Shown: positions 48,648 to 59,108, counted from the first letter of the stretch. The stretch: 64,000 nt of DNA from Gluconobacter cadivus (GCF_015244745.1 NZ_JABCQI010000001.1:434001-498000); one strand, 5' to 3'. Numbers and translations are program-made. The notes: generated by a model from the letters alone, not told the origin.

Positions 48648-49814
48648 ATGCGTATCGCTGCCCTTCTTCTCGCTGCCGGTCGTGGCCGGCGCTTCGATGC
48701 GTCCTCACAAAACGGGGACACTTCTTCCAAGCAATTCCGGATGCTGCGGGGCAAACCCGTCATCCGTAGAGCCGCCGAAGCCCTTTTGCCGCATGTGGAC
48801 GCGCTCCTGCCGGTCGGGGACGATCCTCTGCTGGCCGACAGCCTGAAAGGGCTGGACGTTCTACCGCCCGTCAGCGGCGGCGCGGAACGCCATGACAGCG
48901 TGCGCAACGGCCTTGAAGCTCTCGCGGCCCTGCCCGAGCCGCCCGATCTGGTGCTGGTCCATGACGGCGCCCGCCCCTGCGTCCCCGAAGAGGTGGTACA
49001 GAACGTCATCAACGCGCTGAAAACCCATGAAGGCGTGATTCCGGCCGTCGCCGTCATCGACACGATCAAGAAAGCCGCCGACGGCATCATTATCGATACC
49101 GTCCCGCGTGACGGGCTGTGGCGTGCCCAGACCCCGCAGGGCTTCCGCTTCGGCACCCTGCTCGAACTTCACCGCACCCTGCGCGATGCCCGCACCGACG
49201 ATGCCGCCCTGCTCGAACAGGCTGGCCATCCGGTGGCGATCGTTCAAGGGTCGGAAGACAATATCAAACTGACTGTTGCGGAGGACCTGATGCGTCTTGA
49301 AGGTGTGATTGACCGGAACCTGCTGCCCCGCGTCGGACTGGGCTATGACGTCCATGCTTTCGAGGAAGGCCGCAAGCTGATCCTGTGCGGCATTGAGGTG
49401 CCCCATACGAAGGGCCTCGCCGGACATTCCGACGCCGATGTGGGCATCCACACGCTGTGTGACGCCATTTACGGCGCTCTGGCCGAAGGCGATATCGGCC
49501 GCCATTTCCCGCCTTCCGACAATGAGTGGAAGGACATGGATTCGGCCCGCTTCCTGATCCACGCCGGCGAACGCATCCGCGAGCGCGGCGGCTTTCTCGT
49601 GAACGCAGACATCACGCTGATCTGCGAACGCCCCAAGATTGGCCCACATGCCGAAACCATGCGCCAGCGCCTCGCCGATCTGCTGAAGGTTAGCGTCAGC
49701 CGCATCTCGGTCAAGGCCACGACCTCGGAGCGTCTGGGCTTTACGGGACGTGAAGAAGGCATTGCCGCCACCGCAACCGTCAGCATCATGGTCCCGGATA
49801 ACGGGGAAGCCTGA
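48648..49814 (+). CDS. ispDF: Bifunctional IspD/IspF isoprenoid enzyme
   Basis: A 388-residue fusion. Residues 1-225 are IspD, the MEP cytidylyltransferase ([29 protein letters not shown]); residues 229-388 are IspF, the MEcPP synthase ([12 protein letters not shown] with metal ligands, [26 protein letters not shown]). Both act in the non-mevalonate isoprenoid pathway, and the fusion is common in alphaproteobacteria. It ends before a strong bidirectional terminator. Confidence 0.96.
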   Translation: MRIAALLLAAGRGRRFDASSQNGDTSSKQFRMLRGKPVIRRAAEALLPHVDALLPVGDDPLLADSLKGLDVLPPVSGGAERHDSVRNGLEALAALPEPPDLVLVHDGARPCVPEEVVQNVINALKTHEGVIPAVAVIDTIKKAADGIIIDTVPRDGLWRAQTPQGFRFGTLLELHRTLRDARTDDAALLEQAGHPVAIVQGSEDNIKLTVAEDLMRLEGVIDRNLLPRVGLGYDVHAFEEGRKLILCGIEVPHTKGLAGHSDADVGIHTLCDAIYGALAEGDIGRHFPPSDNEWKDMDSARFLIHAGERIRERGGFLVNADITLICERPKIGPHAETMRQRLADLLKVSVSRISVKATTSERLGFTGREEGIAATATVSIMVPDNGEA

Positions 49815-49831
49815 TCCGCAGTTCCGATACG

Positions 49832-49868
49832 AAAAAGCCCGGTTCCTCTAAGGGGACCGGGCTTTTTT
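49832..49868. terminator. Bidirectional Rho-independent terminator after ispDF
   Basis: A 12-bp perfect stem (49832-49843 with 49856-49867), extended by further pairs, carries A-runs and T-runs at its ends. It terminates ispDF on the plus strand and the small membrane-protein gene on the minus strand. Confidence 0.93.
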
Positions 49869-49891
49869 TATTGCCTGAATTGCAGGAAAAA

Positions 49892-50023
49892 TCAGCCGTG
49901 AATGGCACAGACCACCACGATCAGCGGGGTCGCAGCCAGAAAAAGCCATGCTCCAATGGAGCAGGTCTTCACGACACGGGTACCCATGTGACGCAGCAGG
50001 GGCCTACGAACGGATACGGACAT
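49892..50023 (-). CDS. 43-residue single-pass membrane protein
   Basis: A short frame of 43 residues with a basic N-terminus (several Arg and Lys in the first 20) and one hydrophobic segment near residues 25-41 (AWLFLAATPLIVVVCAI), ending just after. GAGGA lies 4-5 bases upstream of the ATG and the stop is followed by the bidirectional terminator, so it has all the marks of a real gene despite its size. By the positive-inside rule the N-terminus should face the cytoplasm. I do not recognise it. Confidence 0.65.
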   Translation of the reverse strand: MSVSVRRPLLRHMGTRVVKTCSIGAWLFLAATPLIVVVCAIHG

Positions 50024-50177
50024 AACTTCCTCGACTCTGACAGTGTTCGACAGAACCGGAAATAGCGCCCGCTCCCCGGTCGGGGCGAGTCACCAATCAT
50101 CTCGTTCTGTCACATGGCAGGGCCTTCAATGATCCTCGAATATGGCAAGATCATGCCCCATTCAGGGCATTTTCCTC

Positions 50178-50873
50178 TCAGATCGAAACCTTACGTCCCA
50201 ATGTCAGAAACAGTCCCGCATCGAGAATATCCTTCTCGCGATTTTCCATCGTGCGGACGAGTTCATCATCCTGCCCCCATGTCGCAAGCTGGGATTTTTC
50301 GTCGTTATTGGCCCACAACACAGCATCCACGAGGCTGACAGCGCCTCCCACGACAGCAAGCGCCAGAAGCAGACTCCCCGTCGCCTGTGCCAACACACCC
50401 AGAACCGCAAGCTCCAGAGCATCCCGCGCGGCCAGTAGCTGCGCCAGAGCGTCCAGATATCCGTCCGGCTGCGCCACTGGCATGAGACCATCTGTTACAC
50501 TCGGGTGGATCCCGTAACCCGAAAGCCAGGCGAAAACCTGCGCCGCAACAGGCCCGATCCCGTCTTCACAATAACAGAGCCCGTCATCTACCCCGAGTCC
50601 GAGCAGCATATCCCGTGCTGCCTGCGGATCAGGCGCGGTCCGCTCGATCATCGTCCCGGCAATCCGGGTCAGGGGCAGCGCGTCCGGCGTGAAGGACGCA
50701 TTTTCCGCAATCCCTCCCCACTCCCCCGCAATGGCGTCGGCCAGAGCGGACGAACGGACGGCCAGAACCCGTCCCTGCGGCAGACGGATCGGTCGTCCAT
50801 CCAGACGCGGCTCGAACAGGCCGCCCTCGGATACGACCGAAACGGCTTTCCAGAAACGCTTGTGCCCGCTCAA
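50178..50873 (-). CDS. ATP12-family F1-ATPase assembly chaperone
   Basis: A 231-residue protein of the ATP12 family (KRFWKAVSVV, LDGRPIRLPQGRVLAV, AIAGEWGGI, LPLTRIAGTMIE), which in mitochondria and alphaproteobacteria binds F1 alpha subunits before ATP synthase assembly. It starts at a TTG that overlaps the stop of the AsmA-family gene as TTGA, with GGGAG 7 bases upstream, so translation is coupled. No ATP synthase genes are in the window. Confidence 0.9.
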   Translation of the reverse strand: MSGHKRFWKAVSVVSEGGLFEPRLDGRPIRLPQGRVLAVRSSALADAIAGEWGGIAENASFTPDALPLTRIAGTMIERTAPDPQAARDMLLGLGVDDGLCYCEDGIGPVAAQVFAWLSGYGIHPSVTDGLMPVAQPDGYLDALAQLLAARDALELAVLGVLAQATGSLLLALAVVGGAVSLVDAVLWANNDEKSQLATWGQDDELVRTMENREKDILDAGLFLTLGRKVSI

Positions 50874-53365
50874 TGCAGAACTCCCAGAGTCCGAAGGATA
50901 TCCCCGGCCTTTGAATGATGAGGCTTGACTGCCTCAGGCGTTGGACCGGGCTGTCCTTCACGTGCAGCAGCCAGAGGGGCCGTGCATGGATCGGCAGCAT
51001 TGCCGTCCCCGCCGATCGTGACGTGAAAATTGCCGCCCGCATCCCGGTCCTGCGCGACATGCGGGGCCGCGAGCGTTCCCGTCAGCACAACCGGTGTGGA
51101 GGCCCCTGCCCCTTCAAAATCCACCACAGGCAGAAGGCGCAGATCCAGAACCTGCGTCCCAAGACCGACCGTACCATTGCCCGAAACGGAGAAGCGCCCG
51201 GACTGGAGCCCCAGCGTGTCGATATGCGCCATATCGTTTGCAATGGTCATATGCAGCCCCAGACACCGCAGCGAGCGGTCGCCTTTCCCGAGGACCACAC
51301 TGGCCGCAGATCCCGCCATCTGCCCAAGCAGCGTACTCTGCACCTGACCGTCCACCATCGACAGGCCCAGATGCCCGTCCAGCGACTGCCTCAGTTCGTC
51401 AGCGTTGTTGCCCTTGGCTGAGAGATACCCCACGACCTGCACAGGCCCCTGAAGGAGCAGCGGCATCCCAAGACGCGTCTCCAGCAGACCGGCTGGCAGA
51501 ATAAGCGGCTGGAAGGTCACGTTCCCCGAGACAGGCAGCGTGCTGGCATCCAGTTCCACCATCCCCGAAAGCGCCAGCCCCTGCGCCTGTCCGGAAATCG
51601 GGTCCAGACGCAGATGACCGCCTGACAGCGTCAGTCGCGTCGCCAGATCGGTATAGTCCCGTCCCGCAAACACGACGTGATCGGCTGTCAGATGCAGGTT
51701 CACATCCTGCGCCCGCAGCCGTTTGACCCAAGAGGGCGTCAGGTCCGGCGCACTCGGAATTGCGACAGGATGCTCGTCTTGCGCCGAAACAGTCTTGTTA
51801 CCCTGCGACGTCGCTGGCGTTACGGTTGGAACAGCCACTGCCGGAAGCGCTGGCTCAAGCCAAATCCCCTTGAGCACGTCCAGATCCATTTTTGCGGCAT
51901 GAATATTTCCGCTCACAACGGGCGGCACATCCTGCCCCAGAACCACCTTGAGCGCCCCATCCAGAGCCAGTTCCTGACTGCCGAATGTCAGGCCTTCAAG
52001 TGAAAGGCTCTCGCGGTCATGCGTCTCCAGCGTGCCATGCAGGCTCACATCATGCAGGAGCGCGCCGGGCAGATGGAGTGTCTTGCCACTCCCTTCCGCC
52101 ACCAGATGCCCGTTTTCCGCACCAACCGTTCCCGAAACGGCGACACGGGCCTTGTCCTGTGCATTGAGAGATGGCCCACCGGAGAGGAGCGTGGTCTGGC
52201 TACGCAGTTCCGCCGTTAGCGGCACTGCGGTCTGCAGGCCGTTCCGCCATGCAGCAACCGCCTGCTGCATCGTCCCGGCCCCGGCTTCCACATGCCACGC
52301 CGTATCGCGCCACTGCGTATCCGCCGTAACCGTCAGCGCTGCATCCGGACCCGCAGAATCAAGATGAAGATTCTGTACCGCGCCCTGTTTCAGCACAACA
52401 GAGCCGACATGCAGATGAACGCGCGTGGGCGTCATCGTCTCCGCAAGACGGTGCAGCAGCGCATTTCCGTCCAGACCAGTCAGCGGACCCGGACTGCCCT
52501 GAAGCGCAACATCGCCGCCCAGTGCCGGAACATCCGGCAGATTGGCGTGAGGGAACAGACGATGCGCGTCCTGAAGGTTGGGCCACTCGCCCTGAACCGT
52601 CAGCAGCACGTTTTCCATCTTAGACGGATTGCCGATCCGCCCGTCCAGATTCAACCAGTCGCGCCTGTCGCCCTCACCCAGCGTTGTGCCGATGCTGAAC
52701 GCCCAGGGTTGAGTGCCCTGACGTTGCGACAGAGTGCCGACATGCCCCTTGAGCGTGAAGGGCGTCCCGGCATGGTGTCCCTGAAGGCTGATCCACGGGC
52801 TGGGACTGCGCAGCCCCGCCAGATCCAGCGAATCCAGCCCGAACGCTCCACTCGTATGGCTTAGGTGATCGTTCCAGAGCACGGCCGTCTGCGCGACATG
52901 CAGCCCATCAAGCGACAGGTCCCAATGCGCATGGATCCGCTGACCGCTCCGTGTCTTCACCGGCAGAGAGGCATTCTCGTCCTCACGATCCGGCGTCAGA
53001 GACCAGTTGGCCTGTCCATCCGAACCGCGCACGAGATTGACGGTCGCTTTTTCGATGACGACATCCTGAAACCGGACCTCGCGATGCAGCAGGGCAAAGA
53101 CGGCAATTCCGGCATGGATCGTATGAGCCTTGAGAACCGGCGTCTGCCCATCGCGCTTCAGCACGACGTCGGACGCCTCGAAGGCCGGCCAGGGCAGAAG
53201 CTGCACCGACGAATGACGGACCTGCATCGAAAGCCCTGTCTGGTGCCGAAGCGCCACGGCCACACGCTCGCGGAGCGCGTCCTGATCGATCAGGACATGC
53301 GTGGCCACGCTCACACCAACAAAAGCAACGATGACGGCAATCAAACCGCCGGTAAGCTTCTTCAT
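50870..53365 (-). CDS. AsmA-family inner-membrane protein
   Basis: An 831-residue protein with an N-terminal membrane anchor (residues 5-25) and the AsmA N-terminal signature (LRERVAVALRHQTGLSMQVRHSSVQLLPWPAFEASDV), then a long repetitive beta-rich region and an AsmA C-terminal part near residues 640-760. AsmA-like proteins span the periplasm and are implicated in phospholipid transport to the outer membrane. It overlaps rluA-type and ATP12 genes by 4 bases each. Confidence 0.88.
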   Translation of the reverse strand: MKKLTGGLIAVIVAFVGVSVATHVLIDQDALRERVAVALRHQTGLSMQVRHSSVQLLPWPAFEASDVVLKRDGQTPVLKAHTIHAGIAVFALLHREVRFQDVVIEKATVNLVRGSDGQANWSLTPDREDENASLPVKTRSGQRIHAHWDLSLDGLHVAQTAVLWNDHLSHTSGAFGLDSLDLAGLRSPSPWISLQGHHAGTPFTLKGHVGTLSQRQGTQPWAFSIGTTLGEGDRRDWLNLDGRIGNPSKMENVLLTVQGEWPNLQDAHRLFPHANLPDVPALGGDVALQGSPGPLTGLDGNALLHRLAETMTPTRVHLHVGSVVLKQGAVQNLHLDSAGPDAALTVTADTQWRDTAWHVEAGAGTMQQAVAAWRNGLQTAVPLTAELRSQTTLLSGGPSLNAQDKARVAVSGTVGAENGHLVAEGSGKTLHLPGALLHDVSLHGTLETHDRESLSLEGLTFGSQELALDGALKVVLGQDVPPVVSGNIHAAKMDLDVLKGIWLEPALPAVAVPTVTPATSQGNKTVSAQDEHPVAIPSAPDLTPSWVKRLRAQDVNLHLTADHVVFAGRDYTDLATRLTLSGGHLRLDPISGQAQGLALSGMVELDASTLPVSGNVTFQPLILPAGLLETRLGMPLLLQGPVQVVGYLSAKGNNADELRQSLDGHLGLSMVDGQVQSTLLGQMAGSAASVVLGKGDRSLRCLGLHMTIANDMAHIDTLGLQSGRFSVSGNGTVGLGTQVLDLRLLPVVDFEGAGASTPVVLTGTLAAPHVAQDRDAGGNFHVTIGGDGNAADPCTAPLAAAREGQPGPTPEAVKPHHSKAGDILRTLGVLH

Positions 53366-54366
53366 TTCGCAGGCCCCCTGCCCTTGCTGATGCCTCCACG
53401 AACGCGTTTGGGCGCGGGCGTTTCACCCGGCACAAAGCCCAACGTCCGGAATGTCTCGCGCATATGCGGCGGCAGAGGGGCCGTCACGATCAAACGCCCA
53501 CCGGCGGGGTGAGGAATATCAAGCTGACGCGCATGCAGGTGCAACCGGTCGATAAAGCCTTCCGGATGTGCGGCCTTTCCGCCATAGCGCGGATCACCAA
53601 GGATCGGCGTGCCAATGGATTCGGTATGCACGCGAAGCTGATGCGTTCGCCCCGTCAGCGGAGACAGCTTCAGCCAGCTCAGCTTCTTTCCGGCGGCATC
53701 GAGCGTCGCATAATCCGTCTTGGCCGAAGCCGCGTCTTCCTCATCGCGTGACGCCGCGATCACCAGCGCCGCGCCACCTGCACCGATCTTGGCCAGAGGC
53801 TGGTCGATGATGCCGGATTCCGGCGATGGCCGTCCGACAACCACAGCCCAGTACGTCTTCTCCACATCGCGCCCACGGAACGCAGCCGCAAGCTTCGCCG
53901 CCACACCCGGCGTCCGCGCAATCAGAAGGATGCCGGACGTGTCACGGTCGATACGATGCACCAGACGCGGCCGATCGCCGCCCTCAGGCCGCAGGCCGTC
54001 AAGCATCATGTCCACATGTTTGGTAATCCCCGGACCGCCCTGCGTCGCAAGGCCCGATGGTTTGTCGAGAACAAGCAGGTGCTCGTCCTCGTAAATCACC
54101 ATCTTGCGGATCTCGCGCTCCAGCATCGGATCCGGCGGCGGCAGGGGCGCGGGCTTGTCCACGTCCGGCAGCGGCGGGATGCGGACGGTCTGTCCGGGGA
54201 TCAGGCGCGTATTGGTCTGAACACGCCCTCCCTCCACGCGGATCTGTCCCTTGCGGCACAGTTTCTGAAGCGCGCCCTGCGTCAGATTGGGGTAGTGACG
54301 TCTGAACCAGCGGTCGAGGCGAATATCGGCCTCATCCTCGGTCACGATGCGGTTGGTAACTGTCAT
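53362..54366 (-). CDS. RluA-family pseudouridine synthase
   Basis: A 334-residue RNA-modifying enzyme with an N-terminal S4 domain (IRLDRWFRRHYPNLTQGALQKLCRKG) and the catalytic HRIDRDTSGILLIA motif with the nucleophilic Asp, plus GRTHQLRVH. The layout matches RluC/RluD-type 23S rRNA pseudouridine synthases; the target position is not determinable. Its start overlaps the rarA stop and its stop overlaps the AsmA start. Confidence 0.93.
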   Translation of the reverse strand: MTVTNRIVTEDEADIRLDRWFRRHYPNLTQGALQKLCRKGQIRVEGGRVQTNTRLIPGQTVRIPPLPDVDKPAPLPPPDPMLEREIRKMVIYEDEHLLVLDKPSGLATQGGPGITKHVDMMLDGLRPEGGDRPRLVHRIDRDTSGILLIARTPGVAAKLAAAFRGRDVEKTYWAVVVGRPSPESGIIDQPLAKIGAGGAALVIAASRDEEDAASAKTDYATLDAAGKKLSWLKLSPLTGRTHQLRVHTESIGTPILGDPRYGGKAAHPEGFIDRLHLHARQLDIPHPAGGRLIVTAPLPPHMRETFRTLGFVPGETPAPKRVRGGISKGRGPAK

Positions 54367-55757
54367 GGTTCGCGGGATGCCCTCTTGGCGGCCCGCATGT
54401 CCAGAAGTTTTCTGATCCGCCCCTCATGTCCGCGGTCGGTGGGATGATAAAGAGACGCTCTGGGCATCCCATCCGGGAAGTAGTTCTGGCCCGAAAATCC
54501 ACCCTCGCTGTCGTGGTCGTATTCGTAGCCCTTGCCGTATCCGATATCCTTCATCAGGGATGTCGGTGCATTCAGGATATGCGACGGCGGCATCAGACTG
54601 CCGGTATCGCGCGCCAGAGCACGGGCTGCCTTATAGGCCGTGTAAACCGCATTGGATTTCGGCGCGGTCGCCAGATGCACCACGACCTGCGCCAGCGCCA
54701 GTTCCCCTTCCGGCGAGCCCAGCCGTTCATAGGTCTGCCACCCTGCCACAGCCATCGGCAGCGCGGACGGATCGGCCTGTCCCACATCCTCGGCCGCAAA
54801 GCGCGTCAGGCGACGGGCGATGTAGCGCGGATCTTCCCCGCCCTCCAGCATCCGCGCGAACCAATATAAAGCCGCATCCGGATCGCTGCCGCGCAGTGAT
54901 TTGTGCAGCGCGGAAATGAGATTGTAGTGCTCTTCCCGATCCCGGTCATACAGGATAGCCCGGCGGGACAGGATCGCCGCCAGATCGCGCGGTGTCAGCA
55001 GCTGCGACGGATCAAGCGCCACAAGCTGCTCGACCATATTCAACAGATACCGCCCGTCCCCGTCCGCCATGGCGCGCAAACTGGCCCGCGCTTCCGGGTC
55101 GAGCGGCAGTGGACGACCGACTTCCTCCTCCGCATGTTCCAACAGGCTCTCAAGGCTTGCATCATCCAGCCGGTTCAGCACCAGAACCTGACACCGCGAG
55201 AGCAGTGCCGCATTCAGCGCAAAGGACGGATTTTCGGTGGTCGCTCCCACCAGAACCACCGTTCCGCGCTCCACATAAGGCAGAAACCCGTCCTGCTGCG
55301 CGCGGTTGAAGCGATGGATTTCGTCCACGAACAGAAGCGTGCCCTTGCCCGTCGCCGCTTGTTTCTGGTCCGCCTCTTCAAACGCCCGGCGCAGATCCGC
55401 CACGCCAGAAAAGACGGCAGAAATCTGGGAATAAAACAGCCCGGCCCGTCCTGCGAGCAGACGTGCAATCGTCGTCTTGCCACATCCCGGACCGCCCCAC
55501 AGGATCAGGCTGGACAGCGTCCCGCGCGCCAACATCCGTGTCAGTGTGCCTTCAGGCCCGAGCAGATGATCCTGTCCCCGCACGTCTTCCAGCCGCTTCG
55601 GGCGCAGACGGTCCGCCAGAGGCTGCGTCCGCGAGGGCGGCCGACGCTGCACCTGCGGCGCTTCAACCGAATGCCCCTGCCGTACAGAGTGCGGCGCGTG
55701 CCCGGACGGACGCTTCGCCCCGGGGGCGCCGCCGAAAAGATCTGTCATGTCCGTCAC
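54363..55757 (-). CDS. rarA: Replication-associated recombination protein RarA
   Basis: A 464-residue AAA+ ATPase of the RarA/MgsA/WRNIP1 family, acting at stalled replication forks. It has LRPKRLEDVRGQDHLLG, Walker A LWGGPGCGKTTIARLLAG, the FVDEIHRFNRAQQDGFLP Walker B region, and the C-terminal tetramerisation domain with NAPTSLMKDIGYGKGYEYDHD. The listed start is GTG; an ATG three codons later is an alternative. Confidence 0.95.
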   Translation of the reverse strand: MTDMTDLFGGAPGAKRPSGHAPHSVRQGHSVEAPQVQRRPPSRTQPLADRLRPKRLEDVRGQDHLLGPEGTLTRMLARGTLSSLILWGGPGCGKTTIARLLAGRAGLFYSQISAVFSGVADLRRAFEEADQKQAATGKGTLLFVDEIHRFNRAQQDGFLPYVERGTVVLVGATTENPSFALNAALLSRCQVLVLNRLDDASLESLLEHAEEEVGRPLPLDPEARASLRAMADGDGRYLLNMVEQLVALDPSQLLTPRDLAAILSRRAILYDRDREEHYNLISALHKSLRGSDPDAALYWFARMLEGGEDPRYIARRLTRFAAEDVGQADPSALPMAVAGWQTYERLGSPEGELALAQVVVHLATAPKSNAVYTAYKAARALARDTGSLMPPSHILNAPTSLMKDIGYGKGYEYDHDSEGGFSGQNYFPDGMPRASLYHPTDRGHEGRIRKLLDMRAAKRASREP

Positions 55758-55844
55758 TGGCTTCCCGCGCTCCCCGAAATGTTCTTCGACTTCCCGATCA
55801 GAGATGGGACTTCCGACCTGTCAGGATAATCCCCAAACCCAACC

Positions 55845-58800
55845 TTAATGCAGAATACGCCGAAGAACGCCCGGCAACAGCATCGACAGCGGATTGACTG
55901 ACAGATCGGGTTTTTCAACCGTTCCATGGAGCTCAAACGTCGCCGCCAACAGTCCGCCACCCTTCTCGGGAGACATCAGATACCCCAGAACCGGCAGCTT
56001 CCCCGGAAGCGCATTCAGCCCGAAAACCGGCACGATCGTCCCGTTGAGGTTCAGCTCGGACGTTTTCAGATCAATCGGCCCTTCCATCGTGGCCCCAAGC
56101 GCCTGATTGCCGATCACCCCGTCACGCAGCACCAGCATGTTCCCCGCCAGACTGAGCCGCGTGGACAGATGGGTGATTTCAAACCGGTCCAGATGATTGG
56201 TCAGCCAATGCAGCGGCGAGAGGTCGGACACCGCCGTTAACGTCAACGGCGGCCGCAGGAACTCGGACGGTCCCATGTCCACATGCCCCCGGAATGGTGG
56301 CAAACCGCCCCACAGCCCTGCCGATTTCGCGCTCCGTCCTTCCGGAACCTTCCGCACACTGGTTTCATCCGGCGTGAACACCCCGTCCAGATGCGTCTTT
56401 CCACCCCGGATGCGATCATACAGCCCCAGATTTTCCAGAAGCAGACCCAGATTGTCGACATCCAGAACGAACGGATGCTCCCGCCCCGTATCGCCCAGAA
56501 CCGCCCGCACCCGGGTCGGCGCGTCCAGCGCAAAGCGCCCTGATGTCAGATGTCCGTTGCGCAGCTCGATCTGCGAGACGACACCGCCCACCTGCGCTTT
56601 AGGGCCGTAATAGACATGCGGCGCGTTCAGGGAGATGGACCAGCTATCTCCCATCGACGCGCTTTTCCCGCCTGATCCACTCTGCGTTCCCGTATCCGCC
56701 ACCGGGGGATGCGGCGCGAACATCGGCGCCAGATCCAGCGGGTCCGCATCGACCGTCACACCCACAGGCTGTTCCGCACTCTGCGGCAGGGCAATGCGCG
56801 CATCCCCCTGCGTCCGCCCGATGCGGAAACCTTCCAGAACGATCCCGGTCAGCTTGCCTGCCCGCGTGACGCCCCTGCCCGCCACGGAAAGATCGGTCCC
56901 GTGTGCCTGCAAGCCGTCCAGAACAGACATTTTCCCGTCCTGAAACCCGATATGCACCATAGCCGTCGCAGGCTCACCCAGTGGCTTGGCCCAGATCGGC
57001 ACACTCAGAGCAGCCTGGGCCATGTCCAGCGACAGTTTCAGATCGGACGTTTCGTTCGCCTGCTGCACAAAATGCGCATTCAGAACCGCATGGCCATCAA
57101 ACAGACCAACTGGCGCGATCCGGGCCTTTGCCGCAGACTGCGGGTCCAGAACCGAGCGCGCATCAATCGTCTGCAATACGTGCGACGGCGCACCACCCCG
57201 GAAATTCTCATGCAGGACAACATGCGTGGGAATACCCGCAAGCTGGCCATCTCCCGTCAGGTCGAGCGCATCCTCGGTGGCGGACATCTTGCCCGAAGCC
57301 CCGTCCACCGCATGTCCCATCAGGATATTTCCCAGATGCACTCCCGAAAACGCCGCCTGCGTCCAGACATGCAACGCCCCGTCCGGGATACGCGCCACCA
57401 GCGGCAGCGTCATGCGGACATGCGCGTCCACAGTGCCTGCTGGCTGCGTGAACGGCAGCGGATGACGTGACAGCAGATGCAGCCGCGGATGCGCCAGAGC
57501 GGACATGAACCCCGCCAGAGGCCCCGTCAGATGCGCGGAAATATCGCCCGTCTGGTCTTTGTCATAGAGCTTCCCGATCCGGATTTCCCCATCCGGCAGC
57601 AGCACGTTCTGCTTTACATCCGTCGGCTGAACGCCGCGGCTCAGATCAATAACAAGCGTTTCAGGGCCGTCGAAACGCAGGGACGCATCAAGCCCCGTCG
57701 CCGGAGGAACAGGGCGCAGCCAGTGGACCGTCAGACCATGTCCGCTCAGTTGTCCCTCAACCGAGGTCGGCAGGATTTGATCCGGCCCATGATCGCTGTG
57801 CAGATGGGCTTTGACGTGTAGATCCCGCCCGGTCCCGTCCGTGATGTTCTTCGAAACCCAGCGTCGCCCGCCTTTGACGATCGTTGCAGGCCAGATGGAC
57901 CCCACCGTTGCAAAGCGGATCGCATCCAGCCCGGCCTCCGCGTCTGCGTCCAGCACTGTCGGCTTGAGCAGATTGTCCAAGCTGGCACTGGCCGAAGCCT
58001 TCAGATGGGTTAGCGTACCGTCGGTATCCGCCACATCCAGCGCTGCTGAATGAACGTCGAGCCGCGCACCACCCCTCAGGCCCGGACGGTCCATCCGCAG
58101 ATGCACGCTCGCCTGCCCTGCATGAAGATGGATCGGGTCGGCGGTTTTCTGAAAAACCTGCCCATCACCGACAGACACGTTCAGCGTCAGTTCCGATGGA
58201 AGTGCATCCATCCCCTGCGGCACAAAAACCGCATCTGCCCCGATGGACACGGGGACATGCCAGTTCGCAGCTTGTGGATTGAAAACCCCAAGCTGAGCCG
58301 GCTCAAATGGCGTCGCCTCCAGATGCAACAGTCCATTATGCCCGACCTGACGGGCCTGTGCCGTCAGGCTGGTATGGAATCCATCGAGCGCAACCGCGGC
58401 CCGACCGGACCCGATCCACACAAAATCCCGTGAATGTGGCGCCACCCGGATCCGGCGCGCCTTCATATCTACGCCGCCGATGACGGCGGTCCGGTCCTGT
58501 GGAAGCCCGGCGAATGTGATGGAGACATTATGGACATCCACGGCCCGCAGACGGTCGAGCCGCGTCGGCACACCCCGGCCACCCCGTTTCTGCTCTGGCA
58601 GATCCATGTCCACATCGCCGTCCGGCAAACGGCGCAGGGCCAGCGTGGCTCCTTCGAGACGCAGGGTCCGAGGCGCAATCACGCCTTCAAACAGAGCGCT
58701 CAGCGAAAGAACGGCATCGGCCTCAGTCGCACGTTCCGCCACCAGATTGTCAAACCGGGTGACTTTCAGCCCGCGCGCCATCAGCACCAGCCCAGCCGGA

Positions 58801-59108
58801 ACGCCGCCCGCGCTCGGCTGCCACTGGATCCAGAGCCTGTCCCAGCTCAGCCGACCAGCCGGATGTCCGGGGCGTTTGCCCGCCGCAATCGAGACCGGCT
58901 CCACAACATGGGAGACGCGCGTGATCTCCACGGGGCCGTGGGCCAGTTTCCACAGGAACACACTGCCCGCAGCCGCCACGAGCGCAACCGGCGCAACACA
59001 GATCAGGGCAACCCAGCGCGCCACATGCCAGTGTCGCGGCATGTGTGGGCCCGGGCAAAAAGGATGCAAACGCCTGCGGGGAGGACGCGGGAAGTCGTGG
59101 ACGGCCAT
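55845..59108 (-). CDS. YhdP/AsmA-like large envelope protein
   Basis: A 1087-residue protein with an N-terminal membrane segment (residues 32-52) and a long beta-rich periplasmic body ending in the AsmA-like C-terminal region (near DLSPLHWLTNHLDRFEITHLSTRLSLAGN to PLSMLLPGVLRRILH). This plan matches the YhdP/DUF3971 type of AsmA-like proteins that bridge inner and outer membranes for phospholipid transport. The start is not certain: an ATG 22 codons later is possible. It is the second AsmA-family gene within 9 kb on the same strand. Confidence 0.85.
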   Translation of the reverse strand: MAVHDFPRPPRRRLHPFCPGPHMPRHWHVARWVALICVAPVALVAAAGSVFLWKLAHGPVEITRVSHVVEPVSIAAGKRPGHPAGRLSWDRLWIQWQPSAGGVPAGLVLMARGLKVTRFDNLVAERATEADAVLSLSALFEGVIAPRTLRLEGATLALRRLPDGDVDMDLPEQKRGGRGVPTRLDRLRAVDVHNVSITFAGLPQDRTAVIGGVDMKARRIRVAPHSRDFVWIGSGRAAVALDGFHTSLTAQARQVGHNGLLHLEATPFEPAQLGVFNPQAANWHVPVSIGADAVFVPQGMDALPSELTLNVSVGDGQVFQKTADPIHLHAGQASVHLRMDRPGLRGGARLDVHSAALDVADTDGTLTHLKASASASLDNLLKPTVLDADAEAGLDAIRFATVGSIWPATIVKGGRRWVSKNITDGTGRDLHVKAHLHSDHGPDQILPTSVEGQLSGHGLTVHWLRPVPPATGLDASLRFDGPETLVIDLSRGVQPTDVKQNVLLPDGEIRIGKLYDKDQTGDISAHLTGPLAGFMSALAHPRLHLLSRHPLPFTQPAGTVDAHVRMTLPLVARIPDGALHVWTQAAFSGVHLGNILMGHAVDGASGKMSATEDALDLTGDGQLAGIPTHVVLHENFRGGAPSHVLQTIDARSVLDPQSAAKARIAPVGLFDGHAVLNAHFVQQANETSDLKLSLDMAQAALSVPIWAKPLGEPATAMVHIGFQDGKMSVLDGLQAHGTDLSVAGRGVTRAGKLTGIVLEGFRIGRTQGDARIALPQSAEQPVGVTVDADPLDLAPMFAPHPPVADTGTQSGSGGKSASMGDSWSISLNAPHVYYGPKAQVGGVVSQIELRNGHLTSGRFALDAPTRVRAVLGDTGREHPFVLDVDNLGLLLENLGLYDRIRGGKTHLDGVFTPDETSVRKVPEGRSAKSAGLWGGLPPFRGHVDMGPSEFLRPPLTLTAVSDLSPLHWLTNHLDRFEITHLSTRLSLAGNMLVLRDGVIGNQALGATMEGPIDLKTSELNLNGTIVPVFGLNALPGKLPVLGYLMSPEKGGGLLAATFELHGTVEKPDLSVNPLSMLLPGVLRRILH

